Shown here one piece after another: positions 36,553 through 44,682 of a stretch of DNA of 64,000 nt. The position numbers and the translations under genes were made by a program. Under the pieces are notes generated by a model. The model worked only from the letters and a program-made list of their open reading frames with translations. It was not told the DNA's origin and did not search any database. Origin of the DNA: Nocardia farcinica (GTDB lineage Bacteria; Actinomycetota; Actinomycetes; Mycobacteriales; Mycobacteriaceae); the NCBI RefSeq assembly GCF_001182745.1, contig NZ_LN868939.1:1116001-1180000 (forward strand), written 5' to 3'. Position 1 is the stretch's first letter, and every line of letters begins with the position of its first letter.

Positions 36553-38046
36553 TCAGTCTGGCGGTTGCGCGCCGTCGGCGCCGGATTCCGGGGCGGGAAT
36601 GTCGCGATGCAGCGGCAGCCGCACCACGAACCGGGTGTCACCGGGCGCGCTCTCCACCCGGATGTCGCCGTCGTGCTTGTTCACCACGATCCGGAAGGAG
36701 ATGTCGAGGCCGAGGCCGGTGCCCTCGCCGACCGGCTTGGTGGTGAAGAACGGCTCGAACACCCGGCGGCGCACCTCCTCCGGCATGCCCGGCCCGGTGT
36801 CGCCGACCTCCACGACGGCGCAGTCGTTCTCGCGGTAGGTGCGCAGCGTCAGGGTGCCCTCGCCGCCCATCGCGTAGACGGCGTTGTCGATGAGGTTGGT
36901 CCACACCTGGTTCAGCTCGGCGGCGAAGCACGGCAGCGCGGGCAGCGTGCGGTCGTAGTCCTTCACCACCCGGACGCCGTCGCCGAGTTTGCGGTTGAGC
37001 ATCACCAGGGTGCTGTCGAGTAGTTCGTGGATGTCGACCACCTGGAAGGGGGCGCGGTCCATCTGCGAGTACTGCTTGGCCGCGCCGACCAGGGTGGAGA
37101 TGCGCGCGGTGGAGTCGGCGATCTCGTTCATCAGCAGTTCGGTCTCGATGGTGTAGTTGAGCCAGCGGATCGCGCCCTCGAACACCGTCTCCGAGCACCC
37201 CTCCAGCGTGCCGTGCACCCGCTCCAGCCAGTCCACGTCGAACCCGGCCTGCACGAAGTTGGGCGCCAGCTCCCAGCCGTCGGCGATCCCGTGCTCGTCG
37301 AGCCAGTCGCCGAGCGCGTCCTCGCGGTCGGCGGCCTCCAGCGGCGTCAGCGCCGGAGCCTTGGCCACCTGCTCGGCCGCCTCCTCCTGCAGGCGCACCA
37401 GGGTCACCAACACCTCCGGCGCGAACCTGCCCTCGGCCAGCATGCCCAGTTTGTGCCGCATGCCCGCCACCCGCTCGCGCAGCCCGGAGGTGGCGCGCAC
37501 GGCCGCGGCGGCCGGATTGTTCAACTCGTGGGTCAGGCCCGCCGACAACGAGCCGAGCGCCATCAGGCGTTCCCGCTCGGCCACCCGCTGGTGGGCGTTG
37601 CGGTTGCCGAAGAACGCGCCCTCGAGCAGATGCACCGCCATCGGGAACCAGGCGTGCATCATCCGCGCGAAGATCTCCGCGTCCAGCACGAAGAACCGCG
37701 AGGGCCGGGTGACATACAGCGAGCTGTTGTAGGTGGGCTCGGCCTGCTCGCCGAGGTAGGCGGTCCACGCGCCCGCGTAGACGCCGCGGTGGTCGGTGCG
37801 GTTCAGCTCGATCTCCATGCCGCCGGCCAACTTGGTCAGCCGCAGCTCGCCCTCGATGAGCACGTAGAAGCAGGTGGCCGGGTCGCCCTGGCGGTAGACC
37901 GGGCCGGGTTCGATGAGCTCGATCCGCCCGTCCGCGCACAGCCAGGCCAGCTGCTCGTCGTCGAGTTGCTCGAACAGGAACAGCGTCCGCAGTTCGGCGG
38001 GGTCGCAGCCGGGGGCGGTGGTATCGGTCCGGTCGCTTTCGGTCAT
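36553..38046 (-). CDS. Sensor histidine kinase with an N-terminal cyclic-nucleotide-binding domain
   Basis: 497-residue soluble protein. Residues about 20-135 form a cNMP_binding/CAP-like domain (LFLFEQLDDEQLAWLCADGRIELIEPGPVYRQGD...FYVLIEGELRLTK); a helical linker follows, then the H box LSAGLTHELNNPAA (H173) and a HATPase_c domain with LINDAVYAMGG-like N box (read as LIDNAVYAM) and GDTGPGMPEEV, GEGTGLGLDI. There is no membrane segment, so it senses an internal signal. It lies 13 bp downstream of the receiver-reductase fusion and five bases before the UBP protein, one operon. Confidence 0.93.
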   Translation of the reverse strand: MTESDRTDTTAPGCDPAELRTLFLFEQLDDEQLAWLCADGRIELIEPGPVYRQGDPATCFYVLIEGELRLTKLAGGMEIELNRTDHRGVYAGAWTAYLGEQAEPTYNSSLYVTRPSRFFVLDAEIFARMMHAWFPMAVHLLEGAFFGNRNAHQRVAERERLMALGSLSAGLTHELNNPAAAAVRATSGLRERVAGMRHKLGMLAEGRFAPEVLVTLVRLQEEAAEQVAKAPALTPLEAADREDALGDWLDEHGIADGWELAPNFVQAGFDVDWLERVHGTLEGCSETVFEGAIRWLNYTIETELLMNEIADSTARISTLVGAAKQYSQMDRAPFQVVDIHELLDSTLVMLNRKLGDGVRVVKDYDRTLPALPCFAAELNQVWTNLIDNAVYAMGGEGTLTLRTYRENDCAVVEVGDTGPGMPEEVRRRVFEPFFTTKPVGEGTGLGLDISFRIVVNKHDGDIRVESAPGDTRFVVRLPLHRDIPAPESGADGAQPPD

Positions 38047-38059
38047 GTCCGGCTCCGTC

Positions 38060-39724
38060 TCAGGCCAGGTAACGATGGACGAACATCACGGCCATCGCGC
38101 CCTCGCCGACGGCGGAGGCGACCCGTTTGGCCGATTCGGCGTGCACGTCGCCGGCCACGAACACGCCGGGCACGCTCGTCTCCAGGTGGTGCGGGGGCCG
38201 GTCGAGCTCCCAACCCGCCGGCCGGGTGCCCTCGACCAGCAGGTCGGGACCGGCCAGCACATACCCGGCCGGGTCGCGCGCGACGACACCGTCGAGCCAG
38301 TCGGTCTGCGGCGCGGCGCCGATGAACAGGAACAGCCGCTCGGTGTCGGCCTTTTCCTCGGCGCCGGTGCGGTTGTCGCGCAGCACGATCTGGCGCAGGT
38401 GGTCGTCGCCGATCGCGCCGACCACCTCGGTCTCGGTGTGCACCTGGATGTTGGGGATCTGGCGGATCTGCTCGATCAGGTAGTGCGACATCGATTTCGC
38501 CAGCGAGTCCGCCCGCACCACCAGATGCACGGTGCGCGCGTTGCGGGACAGGAACACCGCCGCCTGGCCCGCCGAATTCGCCCCGCCGACGATGTAGATC
38601 TCGCGGTCGGCGCATTCGGCCGCCTCGGTCATGGCCGAGCCGTAGTAGACGCCGCGGCCGGTGAACTCGTCGACGCCGGGCGCTGGATGCCGCCGGTAGT
38701 CGACACCGGTGGCGATGATGACGGTGTGCCCGCACAGCCGCCCGCCGTCGGCGAAGCGCACGGTGCGCGCCGAGCCGTTGACCTCGAGCCCCACCACCTC
38801 GCGGGTGGTCACCACCTCGGCGCCGAACTTGGCGGCCTGGCGCCGGGCCCGGTCGGCGAGCTGCGCCCCGGACAGTCCGTCCGGGAAGCCGAGATAGTTC
38901 TCGATGCGCGAGCTCTGCCCGGCCTGCCCGCCGGTGGCGGTGCGCTCCACCAGCACGGTGCGCAGGCCCTCGGACGCGCCGTACACGGCCGCGCCCAGCC
39001 CGGCCGGCCCGCCGCCGACGACGATGAGGTCGTAGAACTCGCCCGTGGGATTCACCGTGAGACCCACGTGCTCGGCCAGCACGCTGTCGGTCGGCTGGAG
39101 CAGCACCTGTCCCGCGGAGGTGATCACCACCGGGCAGCGCTCGGGTTCGGCGCCCGCGGCCTCGAGCAGGCGCGCACCCTCGGGCTCGTCGGCCAGATAC
39201 CAGCGATAGGGGAGCTGGTTGCGGGCCAGGAACTCGCGAACCTGCGAGGCGCGCGGCGACCACCGGGTGCCGACCACCTTGGTCTCGGTGACCGGCCGGT
39301 GCTCGCTGCCCCGCCATGCCTCGAGCAGCGCGTCCAGCACCGGATACAGCTTCTCCTCCGGCGGGTCCCACGGCTTGAGCAGATAGTGGTCCAGATCGAC
39401 GACGTTGATCGCGTCGATGGCGGCGTCGGTGTCGGCGTAGGCGGTGAGCAGCACGCGGCGCGCGTACGGATGCAGGTCCATCGCGTGTTCGAGGAATTCG
39501 ATGCCGTTCATGCCCGGCATCCGGTAGTCGGCGATCAGCACGGCCACCGGCTGGCCCCGCAGTTTCATCTCCCGCAGCGCCTCGAGCGCCTGGTCGCCGG
39601 ACTCGGCACGCAGGATGCGGTAGTCGGCGCCGTAGCGACGGCGCAGATCACGGACGACGGCGCGGGAAACGCCGGGATCGTCGTCGACGCTGAGGATGGC
39701 CGGTTTGGCGGCGGGGGCACTCAC
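38060..39724 (-). CDS. Fused response-regulator receiver / thioredoxin-reductase-like flavoprotein
   Basis: 554 residues. Residues 1-130 are a receiver domain with acidic D14-D16, phospho-acceptor D66 in LIADYRMPG and the conserved Lys in YLLKPW. After a glutaredoxin-like linker region, residues about 235-554 are a TrxR-type flavoprotein with FAD loop VVGGGPAGLGAAVYGASEG and NADPH loop IVGGANSAGQAAVF. The redox-active CxxC expected before the NADPH domain is absent: the site reads YYGSAMTEA. It should therefore not reduce thioredoxin in the usual way. The partner kinase is the next gene. Confidence 0.93.
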   Translation of the reverse strand: MSAPAAKPAILSVDDDPGVSRAVVRDLRRRYGADYRILRAESGDQALEALREMKLRGQPVAVLIADYRMPGMNGIEFLEHAMDLHPYARRVLLTAYADTDAAIDAINVVDLDHYLLKPWDPPEEKLYPVLDALLEAWRGSEHRPVTETKVVGTRWSPRASQVREFLARNQLPYRWYLADEPEGARLLEAAGAEPERCPVVITSAGQVLLQPTDSVLAEHVGLTVNPTGEFYDLIVVGGGPAGLGAAVYGASEGLRTVLVERTATGGQAGQSSRIENYLGFPDGLSGAQLADRARRQAAKFGAEVVTTREVVGLEVNGSARTVRFADGGRLCGHTVIIATGVDYRRHPAPGVDEFTGRGVYYGSAMTEAAECADREIYIVGGANSAGQAAVFLSRNARTVHLVVRADSLAKSMSHYLIEQIRQIPNIQVHTETEVVGAIGDDHLRQIVLRDNRTGAEEKADTERLFLFIGAAPQTDWLDGVVARDPAGYVLAGPDLLVEGTRPAGWELDRPPHHLETSVPGVFVAGDVHAESAKRVASAVGEGAMAVMFVHRYLA

Positions 39725-39770
39725 CCGTCGAGTATGTCGCGTGCGGTACTCGCCTGTCGCGTCGTCGCGG

Positions 39771-39968
39771 TCAGACGCGGTGCTCGAGCACCATCTCGAG
39801 TTCGGTGGGGGTCAGCAGGCGTTCGAGGCGCTCCTCGTCGGCCAGATCCGGACGACGGAGATCGGAACGGCCGGTGGCGCGGACGGGGCGCCCGTCCTCG
39901 GGTTCGATCACCGGGAGCAGCGGAACGCGGGCCGCCTGGCGGCGGTGTAGCAAGGAGCGCAGTTTCAC
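39771..39968 (-). CDS. 65-residue basic protein upstream of the receiver-reductase
   Basis: GTG 39968 has a good GAGGTGA ribosome binding site. The peptide is MKLRSLLHRRQAARVPLLPVI, an Arg/Asp-rich middle, and DEERLERLLTPTELEMVLEHRV. No family recognised. Its position 46 bp ahead of the receiver-reductase gene on the same strand suggests it is the first gene of that four-gene operon. Confidence 0.6.
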   Translation of the reverse strand: MKLRSLLHRRQAARVPLLPVIEPEDGRPVRATGRSDLRRPDLADEERLERLLTPTELEMVLEHRV

Positions 39969-40213
39969 GGCCGATCACCTCACGCTCGACGGAAAGCTGG
40001 TGGCTGTGTCAGAAAGCTGTTGGCTGCGTCAAAGCTCTGGCAGTGTCTGGTCTCTCGTCTATCCGTCATTGTGCGCCCGCCATTACAACGGTCCGGAAAC
40101 GGCGTATGGAACTGTGACCGAATTGTCAGCGCGCCTCGCACATTAGGATGTGCGGCACGCGTCGTCCCCCGCGCTCGGCCACGGTGCCGGGACGCTCGAA
40201 CACGGAGGCAGAG

Positions 40214-40666
40214 TTGCCCAAGAATCTCGAAGCGACCGTCGACATTCTCGCCGCGCCCGAGCGCGTCTGGCAGATCGTCAGCGATCTGTCCCGGATGCCC
40301 GAGTTCAGCCCGATGACCCGCAAGATGATCCCGCTCGGCACGCCGAAGGCCGGGACCTGGACGGTCAACTGGAACAAGGACGGCTGGAAGGTCTGGCCGA
40401 CCAGTTCGCGGATCGTCCGGTTCGAGCCGGAACGCGAATTCGCCTTCCGGATGAACGAGAACGGCACCACCTGGAGTTTCACCCTCGAGCCCATCGCGAA
40501 CGGCACCCGGCTCACCGAGCGCCGTGACGTCTCCGCGGGCGTGCGGTGGCCGGTGCGCAAGGTCATCGACACCGTGCTGGGTGGCGAGCCGGCCTTCGAG
40601 GAGAACCTGCTCGACGGCATGAAGAAGACACTGGCCGCGATCAAGGCGGCCGCCGAGGCCGCCTGA
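40214..40666 (+). CDS. SRPBCC-family (polyketide cyclase/START-like) protein
   Basis: 150 residues with the helix-grip fold: ATVDILAAPERVWQIVSDLSRMPEFSPM, a beta-sheet with FEPEREFAFRMNENGTTWSFTLEPIANGTRLTE, and a long C-terminal helix (FEENLLDGMKKTLAAIKAAAEAA). Such proteins bind lipids or hydrophobic ligands. The TTG start at 40214 has GGAGG five bases upstream. It converges on fabH with an 11-bp gap. The 245 bp upstream to the 65-residue gene carry the promoters and no other gene. Confidence 0.87.
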   Translation: MPKNLEATVDILAAPERVWQIVSDLSRMPEFSPMTRKMIPLGTPKAGTWTVNWNKDGWKVWPTSSRIVRFEPEREFAFRMNENGTTWSFTLEPIANGTRLTERRDVSAGVRWPVRKVIDTVLGGEPAFEENLLDGMKKTLAAIKAAAEAA

Positions 40667-40677
40667 TCGGCGGTGTC

Positions 40678-41706
40678 CTACTTCAGCCTGGGCAGCGACA
40701 CCACCTGGGCCGCGTAGGAGAGCCCGGCGCCGAAGGCGATCAACAGCGCCGTGTCGCCGGGCTTCGACTCGCCCTTGCGCAGCAGCGCCTCCATCGCGAG
40801 CGGGATCGAGGCCGCGGAGGTGTTGCCGGTCTCCTCGATGTCGTTGGCCAGCGCGCAGTCCTCGGGCAGTTTCAGCACCCGCGCCATGATCTCGATGATC
40901 CGGCCGTTGGCCTGGTGCGGGATCATCGCGCGCAGGTCGTCGGTGGACAGCCCGGCCCGGTCGATGGCGTCGCGGCAGACCTTCTCCAGCGAGTGCGCCG
41001 CCCAGCGGAACACCGCCGTGCCCTCCATCGTGAGGTAGGGGCGCACCGCGTCGAGGCCCTTCTCCTCGATCTCGGTGAAGAACTCGATCCAGTCCTTGTT
41101 CTGGCGGATCGCGTGGTGCTGGGTGCCGTCGGAGCCCCACACGGTCGGGCCGATGCCCGGCTCCTCGGCGGGGCCGACCACCACCGCGCCCGCGCCGTCG
41201 GCGAACAGGAACGCCGTGGAGCGGTCGGTCATGTCGATGGTGTCGGTCAGTTTCTCGACGCCGATCACCAGGACGTTCTTCGAGGTGCCCGCGCGCACCA
41301 GGTCGGAGGCCAGCGCCAGCGCGTGGCAGAAGCCCGCGCACCCGGCGGAGATGTCGAAGGCGGCGGCGCCGTTCATGCCGAGTTCGGTGGCGATGCGCGG
41401 GGCCGCGGCCGGGGTGAGCAGCAGGTGGGTGGAGGTGGCGACGATGACGCAGTCCACCTGGTCGACCGCCACGGCGGCGGCCTCGAGCGCATCACGGGCG
41501 GCGGCCACGCTCATGCTCTGGACGGTCTCGGTCTCGTCGGCGAATCGCCGGGTCTTGATGCCGGACCTGGTCCGGATCCATTCGTCGCTGGAGTTGATCG
41601 GCCCGGCGATCTCATCGTTGGTGACGACGCGGGCGGGGCGATAGACGCCGAGCCCGAGGATCGCGGTGTGCTCAGCCCCAGTCGTCTGGGCGATTCGAGC
41701 AGACAT
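40678..41706 (-). CDS. fabH: Beta-ketoacyl-ACP synthase III
   Basis: 342-residue KAS III that condenses acyl-CoA with malonyl-ACP, in mycolate-formers linking FAS-I to FAS-II. The catalytic triad is complete: Cys123 (SAGCAGF), His264 (IPHQAN) and Asn295 (ETGNTS). ATG 41706 gives the family start (MSARIAQTTGAEHTAILGLGVYRPARVVTNDEI). It is divergent from psd across a 320-bp intergenic region with two small inverted repeats and probably separate promoters. Confidence 0.96.
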   Translation of the reverse strand: MSARIAQTTGAEHTAILGLGVYRPARVVTNDEIAGPINSSDEWIRTRSGIKTRRFADETETVQSMSVAAARDALEAAAVAVDQVDCVIVATSTHLLLTPAAAPRIATELGMNGAAAFDISAGCAGFCHALALASDLVRAGTSKNVLVIGVEKLTDTIDMTDRSTAFLFADGAGAVVVGPAEEPGIGPTVWGSDGTQHHAIRQNKDWIEFFTEIEEKGLDAVRPYLTMEGTAVFRWAAHSLEKVCRDAIDRAGLSTDDLRAMIPHQANGRIIEIMARVLKLPEDCALANDIEETGNTSAASIPLAMEALLRKGESKPGDTALLIAFGAGLSYAAQVVSLPRLK

Positions 41707-41786
41707 GTGCGTCTCCCTATTACCTGCGGCGCTGCGACCGGGGTTTCCGGCGAAGCCTCTCGAGTATCGATCGTGCGGCCCGCCAC

Positions 41787-41817
41787 CTACGTTTCCGTAG
41801 ACATGAGGCAACCTCAT
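41787..41817. promoter_or_regulatory. Two adjacent small inverted repeats in the fabH-psd divergent region
   Basis: CTACG-TTTC-CGTAG (41787-41800) followed by ATGAGG-CAA-CCTCAT (41803-41817). They lie about 80-110 bp upstream of the fabH start in the 320-bp gap at 41707-42026, which holds no gene. They could be operators or a leader hairpin; the binder is unknown. Confidence 0.45.
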
Positions 41818-42026
41818 ATTAGCCCTCCGGTTGCGAGCGCGCGTGGCGATTTCCACAATCGCCGCCGCGGCTCGGCGGGTGTGGATCCGGTCGCGGTGGA
41901 CGGCGCGGGTACGGCGCGTTTCCCGTAAGGTGTGGTGGCTTGCGCCGGACCTATCGTGGAGGGGCGCAGGCCGACCCCATCGAGCCGCGACCGAGCACCG
42001 AAGTACGAGCACTGAAAGAGGAATCT

Positions 42027-42740
42027 GTGGCACGCCGTCCCACACCGCCCGGCACGCCCGAGACCACCGGAGTCGGCCACGTCGTCGATCTGGTGCGGGC
42101 CTCGATCCCCCCGCTGCATCCCGCCGGGCTGCCCTTCGTCGCCGTGCCGCTGGCCGTCGCGGTCGCGGCGGGCAAGCGCAAGTGGGTGCGCCGGGCCGGG
42201 CTGGCGACCGCCGCCGCCTGCGCGGGCTTCTTCCGCCACCCCAACCGGGTGCCGCCGAACCGGCCGGGCGTGGTCGTCGCCCCCGCCGACGGTGAGATCG
42301 CGCTCGTCGACACCGCCGCCCCGCCCGCCGAGCTGGGGCTGGGTGACCAGCCGCTGCCGCGGGTGAGCATCTTCCTGTCCGTGCTCGACGTGCACGTCCA
42401 GCGCACCCCGGTCTCCGGTGTGGTGCGCGAGGTGCGGCATCAGTCCGGCCAGTTCCGCTCGGCGGATCTGCCGGAGGCCAGCGCGGTCAACGAGCGCAAC
42501 AGCATGCTGCTCGAGACGCAGTCCGGGCAGCAGATCGTGGTGGTGCAGATCGCCGGTCTGCTGGCGCGGCGCATCGTCTGCGACGCCCGGGTGGGCGACG
42601 TGCTCACCATCGGCGACACCTACGGCCTGATCCGCTTCGGTTCCCGCGTGGACACCTACTTCCCGGTGGGCACCGAACTGCTGGTGCAGCCCGGCCAGCG
42701 CACCATCGGGGGCGAGACCGTCCTCGCGACGTTGTCGTGA
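42027..42740 (+). CDS. psd: Phosphatidylserine decarboxylase
   Basis: 237-residue short-form (archaeal/actinobacterial) PSD, making phosphatidylethanolamine. Visible are the catalytic His regions ([23 protein letters not shown]) and the self-cleavage Gly-Ser in [12 protein letters not shown], where the Ser becomes the pyruvoyl cofactor. GTG 42027 has an AGAGGAA ribosome binding site. The stop lies inside the first unit of the 17-bp repeat array that links it to pssA. Confidence 0.95.
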   Translation: MARRPTPPGTPETTGVGHVVDLVRASIPPLHPAGLPFVAVPLAVAVAAGKRKWVRRAGLATAAACAGFFRHPNRVPPNRPGVVVAPADGEIALVDTAAPPAELGLGDQPLPRVSIFLSVLDVHVQRTPVSGVVREVRHQSGQFRSADLPEASAVNERNSMLLETQSGQQIVVVQIAGLLARRIVCDARVGDVLTIGDTYGLIRFGSRVDTYFPVGTELLVQPGQRTIGGETVLATLS

Positions 42741-42815
42741 CGGGAGCGCTGTCGTGACGGAGGCGTTGTGGTGATGGAAGAGCTGTCGTGATGGAAGAGC
42801 TGTCGTGATGGAAGC
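42731..42815 (+). repeat. Five 17-bp repeats bridging psd and pssA, encoding overlapping minigenes
   Basis: Units start at 42731, 42748, 42765, 42782 and 42799 and resemble GCTGTCGTGATGGAAGA. Each holds a start codon (GTG and/or ATG), a GGA-type ribosome binding site and a stop that overlaps the next start. Read in order: the psd stop overlaps GTG 42737 (MTGALS), then GTG 42754 (MTEALW), ATG 42774 (MEELS), ATG 42791 (MEELS), whose TGA overlaps the pssA ATG 42808. Confidence 0.9.
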
Positions 42816-43698
42816 GGCGGTGCCCTCCCCGAGGCGCAGGCGTCGCAGTATCCGGCTGCTGCCCAGCATCGTGACGATCCTGGCGCTGTGCTCGGGGCTG
42901 TCGGCGGTGAAGTTCGCGCTCGACGGCAAGCTCGACGTCGCGCTGGCGATGGTCGGTGCCGCGGCGGTGTTCGACACCCTCGACGGCCGGCTGGCCCGCA
43001 TGCTCGACGCCACCACCAAGATGGGCGCCGAACTGGATTCGCTGTCCGATGCCATCTCCTTCGGCGTCGCGCCCGCGCTGGTGCTGTACGTGGCGCTGCT
43101 CAACGAGAGCAGCGCGGGCTGGATCATCGCGCTGTTGTTCGCGGTGAGCATCGTGCTGCGGCTGGCCCGGTTCAACACCCTGCTCGACGACGACAACCGG
43201 CCCGACTGGGCGCGCGAGTACTTCGTCGGCGTCCCGGCGCCCGCGGGTGCGTTGATCGCGCTGGTGCCGATCGCGTTGCTCGAGCAGTTCGGTGACGGCT
43301 GGTGGGTCGGTTTCTACGAGGTGGCGGCCTGGACCGTGCTGGCCTCGGCACTGTGCGTGAGCACCATTCCGACGCTGGCCATGAAGTCGGTGTCGGTGGC
43401 GCCACAGGCCGCCGCCGGGCTGCTGGTGCTGGTCGCCCTGGCCGGTGCCGCACTGGTGACCTATCCGTTGGTGCTGCTGCTGGTGCTGGTCGGGCTGTAC
43501 CTGGCGCACATCCCGTTCGCGTGGCACTCCCAGCGATGGGTGGCCGCGCGGCCGGAGACCTGGCAGCACAAGCCCGCCGAGCGGCGGGCCCAGCGCCGGG
43601 CGCAGCGGCGGCGTCCGGCCATCCGCGCGTCCAGCGCCCGGCTGCGGCTGCGCAGGCCGGGCGGCAGGCGCACCACCCCGGAGGATCTGGAACTCTGA
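42808..43698 (+). CDS. pssA: CDP-diacylglycerol-serine O-phosphatidyltransferase
   Basis: 296-residue membrane enzyme making phosphatidylserine, the substrate of psd. It has the CDP-alcohol phosphotransferase signature DGRLARMLDATTKMGAELDSLSD (DGxxAR...GxxxD...D) near residue 60 and six or more hydrophobic helices, then a basic Arg-rich tail. Start ATG 42808 (GTG 42805 also possible) sits at the end of the 17-bp repeats, coupled to psd through the minigenes. Confidence 0.95.
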   Translation: MEAAVPSPRRRRRSIRLLPSIVTILALCSGLSAVKFALDGKLDVALAMVGAAAVFDTLDGRLARMLDATTKMGAELDSLSDAISFGVAPALVLYVALLNESSAGWIIALLFAVSIVLRLARFNTLLDDDNRPDWAREYFVGVPAPAGALIALVPIALLEQFGDGWWVGFYEVAAWTVLASALCVSTIPTLAMKSVSVAPQAAAGLLVLVALAGAALVTYPLVLLLVLVGLYLAHIPFAWHSQRWVAARPETWQHKPAERRAQRRAQRRRPAIRASSARLRLRRPGGRRTTPEDLEL

Positions 43699-43718
43699 GC
43701 ACAGCGGCGGGAGGTGAC

Positions 43719-44603
43719 GTGGAACCGGACGGATTGCGCGAGTTCCAGGCGCATCGCCCGCGCCTGTTCGCACTCGCCTACCGGATGCTCGGCTCGGCGA
43801 CCGAGGCCGAGGACGCCGTGCAGGAGACCTATCTGCGCTGGGCGGGCGCCGATCGGTCCCAGATCCGCACGCCCGAAGCGTGGTTGACCACCGCGGTGGT
43901 GAATCTGTGCCGCACTTGGCTGGTCTCCGCTCGGGCCCGCCGGGAGAGCTACGTGGGACCGTGGCTGCCCGAACCGGTGCCGACCGCGGAACTCGGCCCG
44001 CTGGAGACCGTCGAACTGCGCGAGTCGGTGTCGCTGGCGCTGCTCACCGCGCTCGAGCGGTTGAACCCGCTCGAGCGCGCGGTGTTCGTGCTGCACGCGG
44101 CCTTCGGCTACCCCCACCGCGAGATCGCCGAGATGCTCGACGTGTCCGACAGTGCCGCGCAGCAGGCCTATCACCGGGCGACGCAGCGGGTCCGGCTGGG
44201 CCGCAACCGTTTCGAGGTCTCCGCCGAGCGGGCCCGCGCGCTGCTCGAGCGGTTCCTGGCCGCCGCGAGCACCGGTGACGTGGCCGCGCTGCGCAACCTG
44301 CTCACCGCCGACGCCACCGCCACCGCCGACGGTGGCGGGGTGATCAACGCGGCCCGCCGTCCGGTCGAGGGCGCCGACCGGGTCGCCCGCTACCTGCTCG
44401 GTCTGTTCCGCAGGCAGGTGCCCGGCATGGTGATCGGTGTCGAAGATGCCAACGGCGCGCCCGCGCTGGTGGTCCGGGTGGCGGGCGCGCCGATGCTGGT
44501 GGTGGGTATCGACTACACCGAGGACGCCATCGCCGCGCTGCGGCTGGTGGTGAATCCGGCCAAGCTGGCCGCGTTCGGGCGGCTGAGCCCCGATCCGGTG
44601 TGA
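43719..44603 (+). CDS. ECF41-like sigma factor (SigJ type) with SnoaL-like C-terminal domain
   Basis: 294 residues: sigma region 2 (FQAHRPRLFALAYRMLGSATEAEDAVQETYLRW), region 4 (LERLNPLERAVFVLHAAFGYPHREIAEMLDVSDSAAQQAYHRATQRV), then a SnoaL/NTF2-like domain with the DGGG element. In ECF41 factors this C-terminal domain substitutes for an anti-sigma. GTG 43719 has GGAGGTGA just upstream. The following FAD oxidoreductase is the usual kind of partner gene. I found no convincing ECF41 promoter box in front of it. Confidence 0.92.
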   Translation: MEPDGLREFQAHRPRLFALAYRMLGSATEAEDAVQETYLRWAGADRSQIRTPEAWLTTAVVNLCRTWLVSARARRESYVGPWLPEPVPTAELGPLETVELRESVSLALLTALERLNPLERAVFVLHAAFGYPHREIAEMLDVSDSAAQQAYHRATQRVRLGRNRFEVSAERARALLERFLAAASTGDVAALRNLLTADATATADGGGVINAARRPVEGADRVARYLLGLFRRQVPGMVIGVEDANGAPALVVRVAGAPMLVVGIDYTEDAIAALRLVVNPAKLAAFGRLSPDPV

Positions 44604-44682
44604 CGTAGCTCATCGCGGCGGCGGTCAGATTTCCGGCGCCTGTCCGGTCTGAGGGGTATCGGCGAACGGAAGGAGCCTCATC

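Noticed and set aside
41803..41817. IdeR/DtxR iron box reading of ATGAGG-CAA-CCTCAT
   Set aside because: Spacing and flanks do not fit the 19-bp iron-box consensus.
44604..44682. ECF41 promoter (TGTCACA, spacer, CGTC) before the FAD oxidoreductase
   Set aside because: TGTGACG-like strings are present but with no correctly spaced partner element.
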